DNA of 64,000 bases, from the NCBI GenBank assembly GCA_033816765.1, contig CM066292.1:1922001-1986000 (forward strand), written 5' to 3'. Source of the stretch: Nothopassalora personata (lineage: Eukaryota > Ascomycota > Dothideomycetes > Mycosphaerellales > Mycosphaerellaceae). Shown one piece after another: positions 12,270 to 22,462 of the stretch. The notes below the pieces were generated by a model. The model was not told the DNA's origin and did not search any database. It worked only from the letters and a program-made list of their open reading frames with translations. Both the position numbers and the translations under genes were made by a program. Numbering within the stretch: the stretch's first letter is position 1; every line of letters begins with the position of its first letter.

Positions 12270-13688
12270 ATGGCCTCCACCTCCAAGAAACAGAATGGCA
12301 CAACCACCATCCAAATCCCAGCAACAAAACTCCTCTCCCACTTCGTCGCCACCGCATCCACCTCTCAACTCACACCCGCGATCCGCACAAAACTAAAAGA
12401 AGTCCTAATAGACTACATCGCCTGCACCGTCGGCGCCCTCCAAAACGCCTCCTCCACCAAACCAATCTACGACTCCATCCTCGTCCTCCAAGGTTCTCCC
12501 ACCGCTGGTACATCCACAGTCATAGGCCATGGAGAACCACACATGCTGCCTCAGTATGCTGCCCTCTTGAACAGCGCTTTCGCGCACTCGTTAGATTTCG
12601 ACGACACCTACGCTGCAGGGACTCTACACGCCGGCGTAACTGCGATCTCCGCAGCGATGACGCAGGCAGAGCTCCTAAGCGTGGAACGGACGAGTGAAGA
12701 GTTCTTGCTCGCGGTCTGTATCGGGTATGAAATCACTTGTCGCTTGGGTCGGGAATTGGGAACTGCGGCTTACTCCCGTGGGTTTCATAATACGTCCACG
12801 GCCGGGATTTTCGGGGCTGTAGCGGCGATAAGTGTGTTGAGAGGACTGAGTACGGGCGATGTGGAGTGCGCGTTTGGACTGGCGGGGAGTAAAGCTGCGG
12901 GATCTATGCAGTATCTCGATAATGGGGCTTGGAATAAGAGGTTACATCCCGGGTTTGCGGTGTGTGATGCGTTCATGTGCGTAGCGCTCGCTGAGGGAGG
13001 CGTGGTGGGTGCGACGAGGGGAATTGAGGGGAAGATGGGATTTTTGCAGGGTTATAGTCCTGGCGAGGCGGATTTGGAGAGGTTGGTTGGTGGGTTGGGG
13101 GAGGAGTGGTGCTGGTTGGAGTCAAGTTTGAAGCCGTATCCGGCTTGTAGGATGACGCATTGTTTTATTGAGATTGGGGGAAAGGTATGCGAGGAGCAGA
13201 AAGGGGTGTCGGTGGACATGGTCAGGAGCGTGGAATTGAGCATGCCGTCGGCGAGTTTCTTGTTGGTGGGTGAGCCGACGGAGAATAAGGTGCATCCGAA
13301 GAATGCGATTGATGCGCAGTTTTCGGTGTATTTTCAAATGGCGAATGCGCTGCTTTATGGGTCGACGACGGGCATTCAGGCGTATCAGAAGTTGGAGGAT
13401 CTGGAGATTGAGGCGTTGTCTGACAAGATGGTCGTGGTTGTGGATCCAGAGATGACGGAGTTTGCGGCCGCGGTAAAGATCCAGTGGATGAATGGAAGGG
13501 TGGACGAGTATCAACAGCAGTATCCGCTTGGCGAAGTGCAGCATCCGTTCACGAGGGATAAGGTCGATGAAAAGTTCCATTCGCTGGTCGATCCAGTGTA
13601 TGGCGAGAAGAAGGCGCAGAATATCATTGATATCGTTTATGATCTGGAAGGATATAGTGTGGACGATGTGTTTTTGCTGCTGCGATGA
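12270..13688 (+). CDS. MmgE/PrpD-family protein (2-methylcitrate dehydratase / cis-aconitate decarboxylase-like)
   Basis: A single exon of 472 residues. Family hallmarks run the whole length: the N-terminal helical part (DYIACTVGALQNASS), then LLNSAFAHSLDFDDTYAAG near residue 100 with the conserved acidic HSLDFDDT element, then HNTSTAGIFGAVAAISVL and SKAAGSMQYLDNGAWNKRLH, then the C-terminal lid. The fold includes 2-methylcitrate dehydratase and cis-aconitate decarboxylase, the itaconate-forming enzyme. From sequence alone I cannot choose between them. There is no clear mitochondrial presequence, which argues weakly against the propionate-cycle enzyme. No itaconate-type transporter, citrate synthase or isocitrate lyase neighbours it, so it is not in a recognisable cluster. 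Start context ACCATGG is good. Confidence 0.88.
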   Translation: MASTSKKQNGTTTIQIPATKLLSHFVATASTSQLTPAIRTKLKEVLIDYIACTVGALQNASSTKPIYDSILVLQGSPTAGTSTVIGHGEPHMLPQYAALLNSAFAHSLDFDDTYAAGTLHAGVTAISAAMTQAELLSVERTSEEFLLAVCIGYEITCRLGRELGTAAYSRGFHNTSTAGIFGAVAAISVLRGLSTGDVECAFGLAGSKAAGSMQYLDNGAWNKRLHPGFAVCDAFMCVALAEGGVVGATRGIEGKMGFLQGYSPGEADLERLVGGLGEEWCWLESSLKPYPACRMTHCFIEIGGKVCEEQKGVSVDMVRSVELSMPSASFLLVGEPTENKVHPKNAIDAQFSVYFQMANALLYGSTTGIQAYQKLEDLEIEALSDKMVVVVDPEMTEFAAAVKIQWMNGRVDEYQQQYPLGEVQHPFTRDKVDEKFHSLVDPVYGEKKAQNIIDIVYDLEGYSVDDVFLLLR

Positions 13689-15440
13689 GCCTGGAGGCGA
13701 GGAGGCCTGTGCGGATGATTCAGTCATCGCTTCTCGACTCTGCATATCGTCTCGATTGAGACGTTGTATCTGGACTCAAATCGTGTTCGAGATATCTAAA
13801 TGGACGAGGAAGATATCTTAGCATGGGCGCAGAGCGGCGATCGCGTCAGTACTACAACTGGAACAGCGAGAGTCGGCGTTGAGTTGCATGAATATGACCT
13901 CGGAGCAGGTCATCTCCAATTGACTGTGCGAGGAAGGCCTTCCATGAGCTGTCCAGGCATGTGACGGCGTCTGCCGGGCTACGGAACTATGCAACCTGGA
14001 AGGCTGAACTGATCGGTATTGGCCAGCACATATCACGAAGTGCACGAATCTCAACCTGTCATCGCGTTACATCCGCACCATCACGTTACATCCACATCAG
14101 CCGAGGCAGGCCGCCTCTATGCAGCCACCTATTCCTTCGCGTCACGAACGCGTTGACCCTTCTGATGCATACATTGACTGCACCAGTGCACCTCTTCTTG
14201 GCTAGAGTGGCAACAGAGGAGGCGACTATACTTGGGCCGATCCCGGCTCTACCGAAGGATCAGCCTGGCAGATGGCTCTTATCCCAACATCGTCAAATCG
14301 CCGGGGGTTGACACGGCTGTGGATACATTCCAGAACGTCTTGCCACGTTCGGTGCAGATAAGCTTGTCAGCCTAGGGATACACCGGCTGCGAACCGCCGC
14401 GGAAACAGGCAGGAACATGCTTGGCTCATGTATACACACACCAAGAACAGATAGATCTCTTGACCTACATTTGACCATGACAAGACTGGACAAAGGTCTA
14501 GCAACTCCGGGTCTTCCTGCGCTAACAATCTTGTCTGCTGCCTTTGTCGCCTTAGTGCCGATGTCCAGCTCTGTCTGGGCAATATTACAAGCAACGCACG
14601 CTCTCGAGCTCTCTACAAGGCTTTGTCGAAGGACAAGATGTCCTGTCGCGTGCTCGTGGCCGCCACGCGAAATTGGCTTCTTGCAAGGTGAAGATGGCTT
14701 CAACTTCCAGAACCGCAGACGACTTCGCTTTCAACGATATGCGCTCGTGAAAGAGGAAGGAGGTATTGCTGGTCTTGGCGTGGTTGATAATGCTCCACCG
14801 GACCCACACGGGGTTCACGCTGTATCGGACCAGTCTCAAGTCTACTGGGAGGATTTCGCCCATCAGTATCACAGCTGCGCGGCTGTAGTCTCACTTCTCC
14901 ATGTTCCGTGCCTAATCAAAGGCACCACCTGTCGATCCAGTCGGATCCTGTGGAAATACTGGCTCTAGACACTGCTTGGAAGTATAGCGGCAAGTAATAA
15001 TCACGCGGGCATCGTGCAGATACCATCTCCCTCTGATCCTTCGAGATACACGCCTTTAGGGCGAGAGGCTGCTTTGTGGGAACCAACATACATAATCCAG
15101 CCCAATTGAGAAAGCGACAAGCATGCCAAGTGCCAACACCGCGGTACGCGTGCGGGGCACGAGGTCAACGCAGCTCGTACCCTCGTGCTTACCACGCGAG
15201 AGCTGTTGACGGGCATGAAAATGTTGATCCTTCATAAGCAATACACGCTAGGGCAATGGCCAATCATGTAGCATCGGACTTGCATCCGTACGGTAGGGCG
15301 TAGCAACGACATCTCTTACGTCTCACAAACACATACAGACATGACTCTGGTCTATGTTCGAGACGACATCGCACGTGAAGTCTGTAACACTTTTGATTGC
15401 GGACATCAGCTGTACACATGCCCCATCTTCATACCACGAC
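13689..15440. other. Intergenic between the MmgE/PrpD gene and the permease
   Basis: About 1.75 kb between the 3' ends of two convergent genes. A 183-codon plus-strand frame at 14417-14968 and a 95-codon minus frame at 14585-14872 overlap each other and show no family resemblance. I do not support a gene here. Confidence 0.5.
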
Positions 15441-17298
15441 CTATACGATCTTGTCCATTGCACGTCTGAATGAAGACCAGTTCTGCTTCCTGGCCTTCTC
15501 TTTCTCGAAAGCTTCGTAGTCGATCTGGCGACGGCCTGCGTCAACATCGATGTTCTTGATCGAGATCCAGCTCTTGCGCTTCCAGACGAAGCCGATGAGG
15601 TAGCAGATGATAACGACAAACATGGCGAGGTAAGTCTGGAAGAAAGCAGAGACCGCCTCGGCCACGAGAACTTCTCCGTTCTCGCCTCGAGATGCACGGA
15701 TAGCGCCGGCAATTGCAGTGTAGAACTCAAAGGATGTCAGTGAGGTGTAGACAATGCTGTACCGGGAATAACTTACAGTGGCAATCAGGACGAGGATGTT
15801 GAGAACCAGGCCAACCCAGGATCCGGCAACGCCAAAGATGGCCTTGAAAGGGAGCTCATCAACAGTGTGACCATGGTACTTCCAAGCTGATCGGAAACGA
15901 ATGTGCGCGAGGCAAATGCTGCCCCATGTGAACAGGGCGGCAAGACCGGAGAGTGCTTGCAACCAGGCGAAGACAGTGACACCGCTGCTAGCCAAGGAGA
16001 CGTAGGCGATGGGTCCGAATGCGATGATGGCAACAGTGGACCAAAGTGGACGTCCCGCACGATCAACGTATGTGAAGATCTCTGGCGCGTAGCCCTGCTC
16101 GGCAAGCGCAGTCAAAGTTCGGGAGCCACCGTAGACACCGGAGAGACCGATGCTGACGACAGCGAGAAGAATGACAACGTTGACGAAGTCTCCGAAAGCT
16201 GGAATACCGGCGTACTCAGCGACCAGAACGAATGGCGAGGCTGAGACGTCGATAAGACCTGCGCCGAGGAGGCGATCATCGTCGTATCGGAGAAGAGCTC
16301 CGACGAAGAACAGGCCCAGGATGTAGAAGAGGGTGATACGCCAGAAGACCTGCTTGATAGCACCAGGAAGCGACTTCTGTGGGTTCTCAGTCTCTGCAGC
16401 GGCCAAACCGACAAGCTCAGTGCCGGAGAAGGAGAAGGCAGCAGTGACGAACACACTGCAGAATCCGAAGATGCCGTCGTTGAAGGCACCGGGGTTGTAC
16501 CAAGTGCGCATGCCCCAGTAGTCTCCGTACCTGCCGCTGCTTGGGCCGCCACCACAGATGAAGACGACACCCATGAAGAGGAAGACAACGATCGTGCTAA
16601 GCTTGAGCAGGGCGACCCAGAACTCCTCTTCGGCGTATCCGAGAACACCAAAGATGTTGATGATGATGACGGCAATCAGGAACAGCGTGATCCACACCGC
16701 GACATTGACATCAGCTCCCCAGTAGTTGATTGTAAGGCCTGCAACCACCAGTTCTAGCGGTAAGACAACGGCCCATTGGAAGACATAGTTGTAACCCATT
16801 GCGAAACCCCATGATGGATCGATGAAGCGAGTCGAGTACGTGTAGAAACCTCCGGAGATCGGGTAGAGTAGAGCGAGTTCACCAAGGGCATATACGACGT
16901 TGAACATCATCTGAACCTGGTCAGCATGGGGTGGAGCAGCTCGGAAGGCGCAAACCAAGACATACCACACCAATGATCATGAAGCCGATAAGCAGCGAGG
17001 CAGGACCACCTTTCGAGAGCGCGCCTCCAGATCCGACAAAGAGACCAGCACCAATAGAGCCTCCAATGGCGATCATGTGAAGATGGCGGGTCTTGAGGGT
17101 TTTGTTCAGCTGGTTGTGCTTGTCGGCGAGTGATCTTCTCTTGAAGGAAGCTGGAGTAACACCCATGCGATCCCACTTGCTGGTTGTCTCGTAGCTATCG
17201 TAGACAATCTCGCCCTCGTGGCTGATGTTGGTGCTTGTCGATTCGACCTTCGGCCCAGTCCCGATGGACTTTTCGAAGTCAGTCGGACTCGAATCCAT
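15441..17298 (-). CDS. Amino-acid permease (fungal AAP/YAT family)
   Basis: Exons from the 5' end: 17298-16966, 16916-15777 and 15725-15441, giving 585 residues. The cytosolic N-terminus leads into [20 protein letters not shown], the classic first-helix signature of fungal amino-acid permeases. The usual twelve hydrophobic segments follow, including [20 protein letters not shown] and [20 protein letters not shown]. The C-terminus is a basic tail ending RRAMDKIV. It is expected at the plasma membrane as a proton-coupled amino-acid importer; substrate range cannot be read. The second intron is exactly 51 bases and has no stop in frame, but removing it restores the expected IATFYTAI helix. Lysines in the N-terminal tail are the usual place for ubiquitin-driven endocytosis in this family. 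Confidence 0.95.
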
Positions 17299-18257
17299 GA
17301 CTACTGACGGTGTTGCTGTAAGGTGTGTTGGTGGAGAAACAACGGTTGCACTATTTCTAGGCCAAAAGTTCAGCGCAGGCGGCCGAAGTGGTACTTATAC
17401 ATTCCTTTGTCGAGTGCGACAAAGGTGCTTCCATCTGAACCGCACTAATGCACGCACCCAGACCCTTCGAGCCGAGTCTTCGTTCACGCGCATGCGCGTC
17501 GCATGGTTGCCCGTGGTTCTTGGGCCAAGGGAGCTAATGCACTTGGCGGTTTGCCTCTGCAAGTACTGTTTACTCGAGCGAACCAATGCGATTCGAAAGA
17601 CACTTATCAAGTCCTATCTTCTTTCGGGTTGGCAATCCATGATTGGAATCATATCCGCGATCCTTTGAAGGGAGGCGTGATGCAAGGGTTCGACTTCCTG
17701 CTGTGCCTGCGAGGCCTGCCGCTCATTTTCGGCTTTGGTGTGAGCCAGCGTCGGGCTGTCCGGTGCTATGCGAATGCAACGCAATACTCAGCCCGAATAA
17801 GAAGGTGGAAGGAATGCACGTACATATGACTGGACACAGACCACGCGACCGGGGGGGGGGGGGGGGGGGCTCCACTGCCATGTGAGTGAAGTCTGGACAG
17901 TTAGGTAAACGGAACTGGAAGCAGGAGCCACGATGTGTGTTGGAAACAATCCCCGCAGACTTTCACCCCAGATTCTGGAATGCGGCATGCGAAGACCATT
18001 GTCCATACTGTATGTACTCCTTCTTGCGATCTGGCGTGTTACATCGTTCCTTGGAGCAGATCATGCTCAGCGTCATCCACTAATAGCTCAAATTGCAAGC
18101 TCGGGCACTGGTCCTGCTTCAGGGAGTTCTTTGCAACGACAATTCTTCACGCGGCAGGAACGACACGTGATGGGGATAAGGTTCATTTGTGCAGGACGGG
18201 GTGGGGTACTTGAAGATCGGCAGAGGTGCAGACGGACTTCGCCTTCATCAAGGCGTC
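17299..18257. other. Permease promoter region and spacer
   Basis: Holds the upstream region of the permease and the 3' flank of the first BTB gene. A run of 19 G lies at 17851-17869. No gene recognised. Confidence 0.5.
17851..17869. repeat. G homopolymer, 19 bases
   Basis: An uninterrupted run of 19 G on the plus strand, in the spacer between the permease and the first BTB gene. Such tracts can form G-quadruplexes and are poorly sized by sequencing, so the length is approximate. Confidence 0.9.
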
Positions 18258-18718
18258 TCATCCATCCAGATCTGTGCCAAGTATTGTTTCGGCGGCCATG
18301 TCTTGCTGTTGGTGGGTTTCTGTTGTCGGTGGTGGTATCAGTGGAGAGTGTGAGGTGGTGAGAGCTGGGGAATATGGCTTTCGATAAGTAAGGTTGATTG
18401 TGTTGCGCTCCGTCAACACCACTTCACCCGTTTGCAACCATTGGAGATAGATCGCGAAAGTGTCAGGCGTGATATCCTGCAACTCGATTGTCTTCGTTTG
18501 ACCTTCCTTCCACTCCTTGCCGCATGCCCTCTTGAGATAGTCGGACGACTTGGTGAGGTAGGCCTTGGCTACATGGACCGTGTTCTGTCCGCTGTATGGT
18601 TTGCCGAGGACGACTCGGAACTCCTCGAAAACGTTGATTCTATGGATTTATCAGTGCAGTCATGGCGATAGAAATGGTGAACTTACTTGCGACGCTTGAC
18701 CGGTGATTGAGTAGACAT
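18258..18718 (-). CDS. Small BTB/POZ-domain protein
   Basis: Exons 18718-18687 and 18639-18258 give 137 residues. The first exon encodes MSTQSPVKRRK; the second continues INVFEEFRVVLGKPYSGQ, then HVAKAYLTKSSDYLKRACGK, WKEGQTKTIELQDITPDTFA and IYLQWLQTGEVVLTE. This is the first half of a BTB domain as found in the large lineage-specific BTB families of Dothideomycetes: the beta sheet, the H-x(5)-L-x(3)-S motif and the Y-x-x-W-L-x-T-G-E strand. The protein stops in a Pro/Thr-rich tail and lacks the C-terminal helices of longer members, so it may be a shortened paralog. The KRRK at the exon junction could serve as a nuclear localisation signal. Role unknown; BTB domains mediate dimerisation or Cul3 binding. 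Confidence 0.75.
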
Positions 18719-19386
18719 GGTGTCATTTGCTGTGCTGCGATTATTGAGATTCGTGGTGATCGTGGTCTGTACGTGTTGGTGCAGTGAGGATAGCAGTCGT
18801 GTTGAGGTCAAGGTAAATAAAATGGAAGTGAAGTTGAGAAGTGACGTGAGAAAGGCTTTTCAACCGCGAGATGCATGTGACACATGACACGAAGACAAGT
18901 GAATGAGAGCAATGTCACTGGGTTAACCCTCCACTAGTAACTGTATCACTTGCGATTCATCGCTAAGTGCCAAGCTATTCGCCGGAGGCTCCGTCACTCT
19001 TCCCGTCCGCGCAAGCAGCTGATGAGCTCGATATATGGACTATCAGCTTAAGCTCTGTGATGCTGCAGAGTACGGCCACGTAGCATCGATCTTGACCGAT
19101 GCGAGCAAACTTTTATGGGCTGAGTGAAATGGACCGGTGATTGAGCTTGAAAGGCGGATTATGTTCCAATCCTACAGCGTCTTATACCCGGCCCCATGCT
19201 GCAGTCTCTTGCTGCCTCGCGACACAAGGCCTTCTCATGATCAGACTTGCCTCATGTTTGAGCGCCTCGCTCACTGGCAAGGTTGGCACGACTCGTTGTG
19301 CTCATGATAGGCGCATCTGGGTAGGTCTTCCGGATCCTCTGGAGCCTCCCCGGAAGTCCACGCTCTCGTTGCTGCGGCAGCCATGT
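18719..19386. other. Intergenic between the two small BTB genes
   Basis: Upstream region of the first BTB gene and 3' flank of the second. No gene or repeat stands out. Confidence 0.5.
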
Positions 19387-19911
19387 CTACCAGGAAATCG
19401 ACCGGAAGCTGGTGACCATAGACTTTGATGTAGATGTTATCATGAGGTCGATGGATGGACCGATATCACCGGTCTTTCCTGTCTCGTCACGCTCGTCCAC
19501 CACGAGTTCACCAGTGTAGAGCCACTGCAGGTAAGCAGCGAGGGAAGCAGGCTTGACCTCCTTGAGCTCGACGAACTTTTCCTGGCCCTCTTCCCAATTT
19601 TCTTTTTCAAGAACAAATCCTATACTTGTGGAGAAATCTGAGTATCGTAGTAGCTTCAATTTAAATAATTAATTACCGGTATTGCCTGTTCAAAAGTTTT
19701 CGCACCCTTCGAGCAGGCACTCTTAAAGAACTCGAAGTGCCTGACGAGGAAGTGTTTTGCGATCGTCCATATGGCCTGCCCTGCACCGGTGCCAAACACG
19801 ATGTTGTACTCCTCGAAAGAATCGAGCCTGTGAGACCCACTGGCATGACTTTAAACTCAGAATAGATGAGTTAACTCACTTGCGACGCTTAGTTGGCAGT
19901 GCGGTGGTCAT
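19387..19911 (-). CDS. Small BTB/POZ-domain protein, paralog of the neighbour; middle exon border uncertain
   Basis: The first exon, 19911-19880, encodes MTTALPTKRRK and splices at the same place and phase as the neighbouring BTB gene. Exon 2 starts at 19827 (LDSFEEYNIVFGTGAGQ, IAKHFLVRHFEFFKSACSK). The frame then hits a stop within an AT-rich stretch and resumes at about 19601 with ENWEEGQEKFVELKEVKPAS and AYLQWLYTGELVVDE. An intron at 19705-19602 (donor GTGCGA, 104 bases) would rejoin SACSK to ENWEEGQ, as the BTB fold expects, and give about 122 residues. That donor is weak, so an insertion or decay is the alternative. The tail ends without the BTB C-terminal helices. Adjacent to its paralog on the same strand, which suggests tandem duplication. 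Confidence 0.6.
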
Positions 19912-20450
19912 CTTGCAGCTCGAGGTGAATTTGTATTGAGGTGATGCATGAAGTGGTTTCGCGTGGTGCGAGGTGATTTGTATAAGGTGGTCTTGTTTTG
20001 AAGGTAGTTTTGTCTGAGATGGTTTTTCTGAGAATATCCTCTTCTTGAGGTGGTGTCGAGCAATACCGTGTTTTACACGTCTCAGTGCCATCGTGTTATG
20101 GTATCGTGAAGATTGACGCAGCTTGGTGAGTGACTGTTGCTAGGTAAGTGGGCGAAATGAGGTGCGAGAGCTGTATTTTGTGAGAACGTGGAATAACACA
20201 AGCACCCGTGTACCTCAGTACTTGTGAATTAAATGCCTTCGGTGAGTTTGTTGTGGCATGGATTTCGTTGCTAGTGGACTTTCAAGGTTGGCGAATGCGC
20301 GAATCGGGCGGCCTGAGATGTATGATCCTCATTCACTTATCAGGCTGTACTGGGTATCATGTTTCGCATACCTCGAGTCCCAAACAACGCCAATGAATTC
20401 CTATAGCTCTCACAGCCTCCTTCGCTCCCTGCTCCAACAACCGCCAGCTC
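19912..20450. other. Intergenic between the second BTB gene and the Pmp3-like gene
   Basis: Contains the second BTB gene's promoter and the 3' flank of the Pmp3-like gene. A G/T-rich run (GAGGTGGT-type words) spans about 19930-20080. No gene seen. Confidence 0.5.
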
Positions 20451-20782
20451 TTAGTGTGCACCCATACTTCCGTAACCTCCACCTCCGGTCTGCACGTTCT
20501 GGCTGTAGACTCCCGGCGCAGGTCTGTCGTCGTAGTATCCCTGCTCGAGTTGCTCTTTGCGGTTGTAGTACACGTACATGATGTAGAACGCATGTATATG
20601 GCCGGGGAAGTAACCGAGGATCGTGAGGCAGATATTCTACTGATTTGTTAGAAGCCCAAATTGGTTGAGCCTGACTTTGGTTAACTGACGATGAGGAGGT
20701 CTGCTCCACAGCCCGCGACGATGTAAACTGCTACAGGAGGCAGAAAGATCGCAATGATAACGAGAAGGATGGCTGAGATCAT
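20451..20782 (-). CDS. Pmp3/UPF0057-family membrane proteolipid with C-terminal tail
   Basis: Exons 20782-20690 and 20636-20451 give 92 residues. Two hydrophobic helices frame the family signature: ISAILLVIIAIFLPPVAVYI, then GCGADLLINICLTILGYFPG, then HIHAFYIMYVYYNRKEQ. Yeast Pmp3 is a 55-residue plasma-membrane proteolipid affecting membrane potential and salt tolerance. This copy adds about 40 hydrophilic residues rich in Tyr, Gly and Gln (GVYSQNVQTGGGGYGSMG), as many filamentous-fungal paralogs do. The start is the first ATG of the exon; the frame is open a few codons upstream to a possible AG acceptor, so a small upstream exon is possible. The intron falls exactly between LLI and NIC of the signature. 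Confidence 0.88.
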
Positions 20783-21109
20783 AGCGTTGGTGGCTCCAAG
20801 GTTTTGTGTCACGTGTCTGAAATACTGATTAGATTGGTGGAAGTCGTCTGCGTGGCTTGGTATAGGTTGATGGCAATGTGAATGACTGGGGATAATGCGA
20901 TAGTGAAGGTCGTTGTGTTGGACGCCGACCGTTGGGCGATGATGTCAGTCGATCCAGCAAACAGGCGCGTTATCTACGCGGTGGCAGATTGTGGCGTGCG
21001 CTTTTTGTGGCGCAGCTTGAATCAGAATATGATTCGTTGGCAGTGTCGTACACGAATTGAGCAAATGTGGTGTCGTCCAGTGATCGAGGCCAATAGGGTG
21101 GTCTTGCGC
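20783..21109. other. Spacer upstream of the Pmp3-like gene
   Basis: Promoter of the Pmp3-like gene and 3' flank of the kinase gene. Possible 5'-leader intron acceptor (TATTTCAG) near 20818-20825. Nothing else seen. Confidence 0.5.
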
Positions 21110-22462
21110 TCATACAGCGTCCATGGCTGCCCTCGTGCTGAGCGTCTCGTTCCTGTTGCCCAGTCTGCTGATCTGCAAGAAAGCATCGCAACCATAGCCC
21201 TCCAAGCTATGCACTTCCAGACTACCAGCCCAGTACTCTGCATAGATCTTACTCATTGGTAGGCCCATGCCGAGCTTGAGGTCCGGAGGTCGGCCTGAGA
21301 GTGAGGCTAGAGAGGCATCTGGCCGCTTCTCCTGCGGTCTGCTGCTCACATCTACAGCTGAGCATGGTACCTGAAGCTCCTGCATCGTTGCCGCAAGGCG
21401 AGGTACGCGCCCAAGATTTTCCAGCCTGTTGTGGCGTCGTGGACCTTTGGCGAACGACCAGAGATACGGCAGAACTTCTCGATCCACTCCACCACCTTGG
21501 TCCGACACGCGAATGATAACATGCTGTGCCGCCTCACACACCAAGACCTCGATTGGAGGCGGATCTTTGAGTCCCCTCTGCTCGACCATAGCTTGGATGC
21601 TGTTCCTGAGTAGCTCTCCAAGTATGTATTCGAGGTGAGAGGGAATGTACGGGAAAGTCGTGTTCATATGGCCCTGCAACACAATCTCAGGAATGGTCAC
21701 AGTGGGCCCGTAAGCCTGCTGTGAAAGCTCTCGAGCAGTAGCAGCGCATCTCTCGATGATCTCCTTGGCATTGCACTTGAGGAAGATCTCGCCAACAAAC
21801 TCGTCCTCCGCGCCTCCAGTCTTCTTGGCATCGGGGAAGTGCCACGGCGAGTGAAAGGTCTCGGTCAGGGCGAGATGTTGCTCAGCAATCACTCTTCGGC
21901 TGATACGAGAGCGTAGCAAGTGAGTCATGAAGCGATCGCATTCCTCGCCTGGAACTGTGTCTTGGATCTCCAGAATACCCATGGCAAGCCGCGGTATCAC
22001 AGTCAAGTGCTCCTTGAGCGAGTACTTGAGCACTTCGCACCACTTGTCATTGTCTTCCAATGTCCGTACTTCAGGCACTTTCCGAAATCGTTCAAAAGCT
22101 TGGTAGTACAGCTCATAGACATGGCTGATGTGCTGATTTGTGACTGCTGAGTATGGAAGCGTCTGCATGTTACGCAGCCTGTGCGCGATACGTGTGGGAA
22201 GCTCCAGTCGGGCGTAGTTGGCAGACGTGATCAACCTGTCTTCAGTGAGGCTTCGCCCAAAGAAGGTCAGTTGTCGTAAACTGATGGGCCTTGCTTCGCG
22301 CTGTACCCAGTCATCCAGTATGGTCGATGGCCTCCTGGGAGGCGACAGTGTTGTGTGGGACGCAGGGCCGTGACCAGATCTGGTAGCTGCAGTTGCATAT
22401 GCTCTTGCTCGTATAGAGGGTGGGAGGCGTAGCAGCGCCCCTGCGCAGTGCCATTCTGCCAT
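21110..22462 (-). CDS. Mitochondrial protein kinase of the PDK/BCKDK family
   Basis: A single exon of 450 residues. The N-terminus (ARAYATAATRSGHG) is rich in Arg, Ala and Ser and lacks acidic residues, like a mitochondrial presequence. An all-helical BCDHK domain follows (SLRQLTFFGRSL, then LPTRIAHRLRNMQTLPYSAV). The C-terminal half is a GHKL ATPase: N box ELLRNSIQAMVEQ, G1 box VSDQGGGV and G2 box GMGLPMSKIYAEYWAGSLE. Proteins of this family phosphorylate the E1-alpha subunit of pyruvate dehydrogenase or of the branched-chain 2-oxoacid dehydrogenase and inactivate it. Sequence alone does not settle which; the divergent helical domain fits a yeast Pkp2-like or BCKDK-like paralog. It is divergent from the deubiquitinase gene across an 809-base spacer. 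Confidence 0.9.
   Translation of the reverse strand: MAEWHCAGALLRLPPSIRARAYATAATRSGHGPASHTTLSPPRRPSTILDDWVQREARPISLRQLTFFGRSLTEDRLITSANYARLELPTRIAHRLRNMQTLPYSAVTNQHISHVYELYYQAFERFRKVPEVRTLEDNDKWCEVLKYSLKEHLTVIPRLAMGILEIQDTVPGEECDRFMTHLLRSRISRRVIAEQHLALTETFHSPWHFPDAKKTGGAEDEFVGEIFLKCNAKEIIERCAATARELSQQAYGPTVTIPEIVLQGHMNTTFPYIPSHLEYILGELLRNSIQAMVEQRGLKDPPPIEVLVCEAAQHVIIRVSDQGGGVDREVLPYLWSFAKGPRRHNRLENLGRVPRLAATMQELQVPCSAVDVSSRPQEKRPDASLASLSGRPPDLKLGMGLPMSKIYAEYWAGSLEVHSLEGYGCDAFLQISRLGNRNETLSTRAAMDAV

Noticed and set aside
14417..14968. A 183-codon plus-strand frame between the MmgE/PrpD gene and the permease
   Set aside because: Overlaps open minus-strand frames, has no domain and no splice partner.
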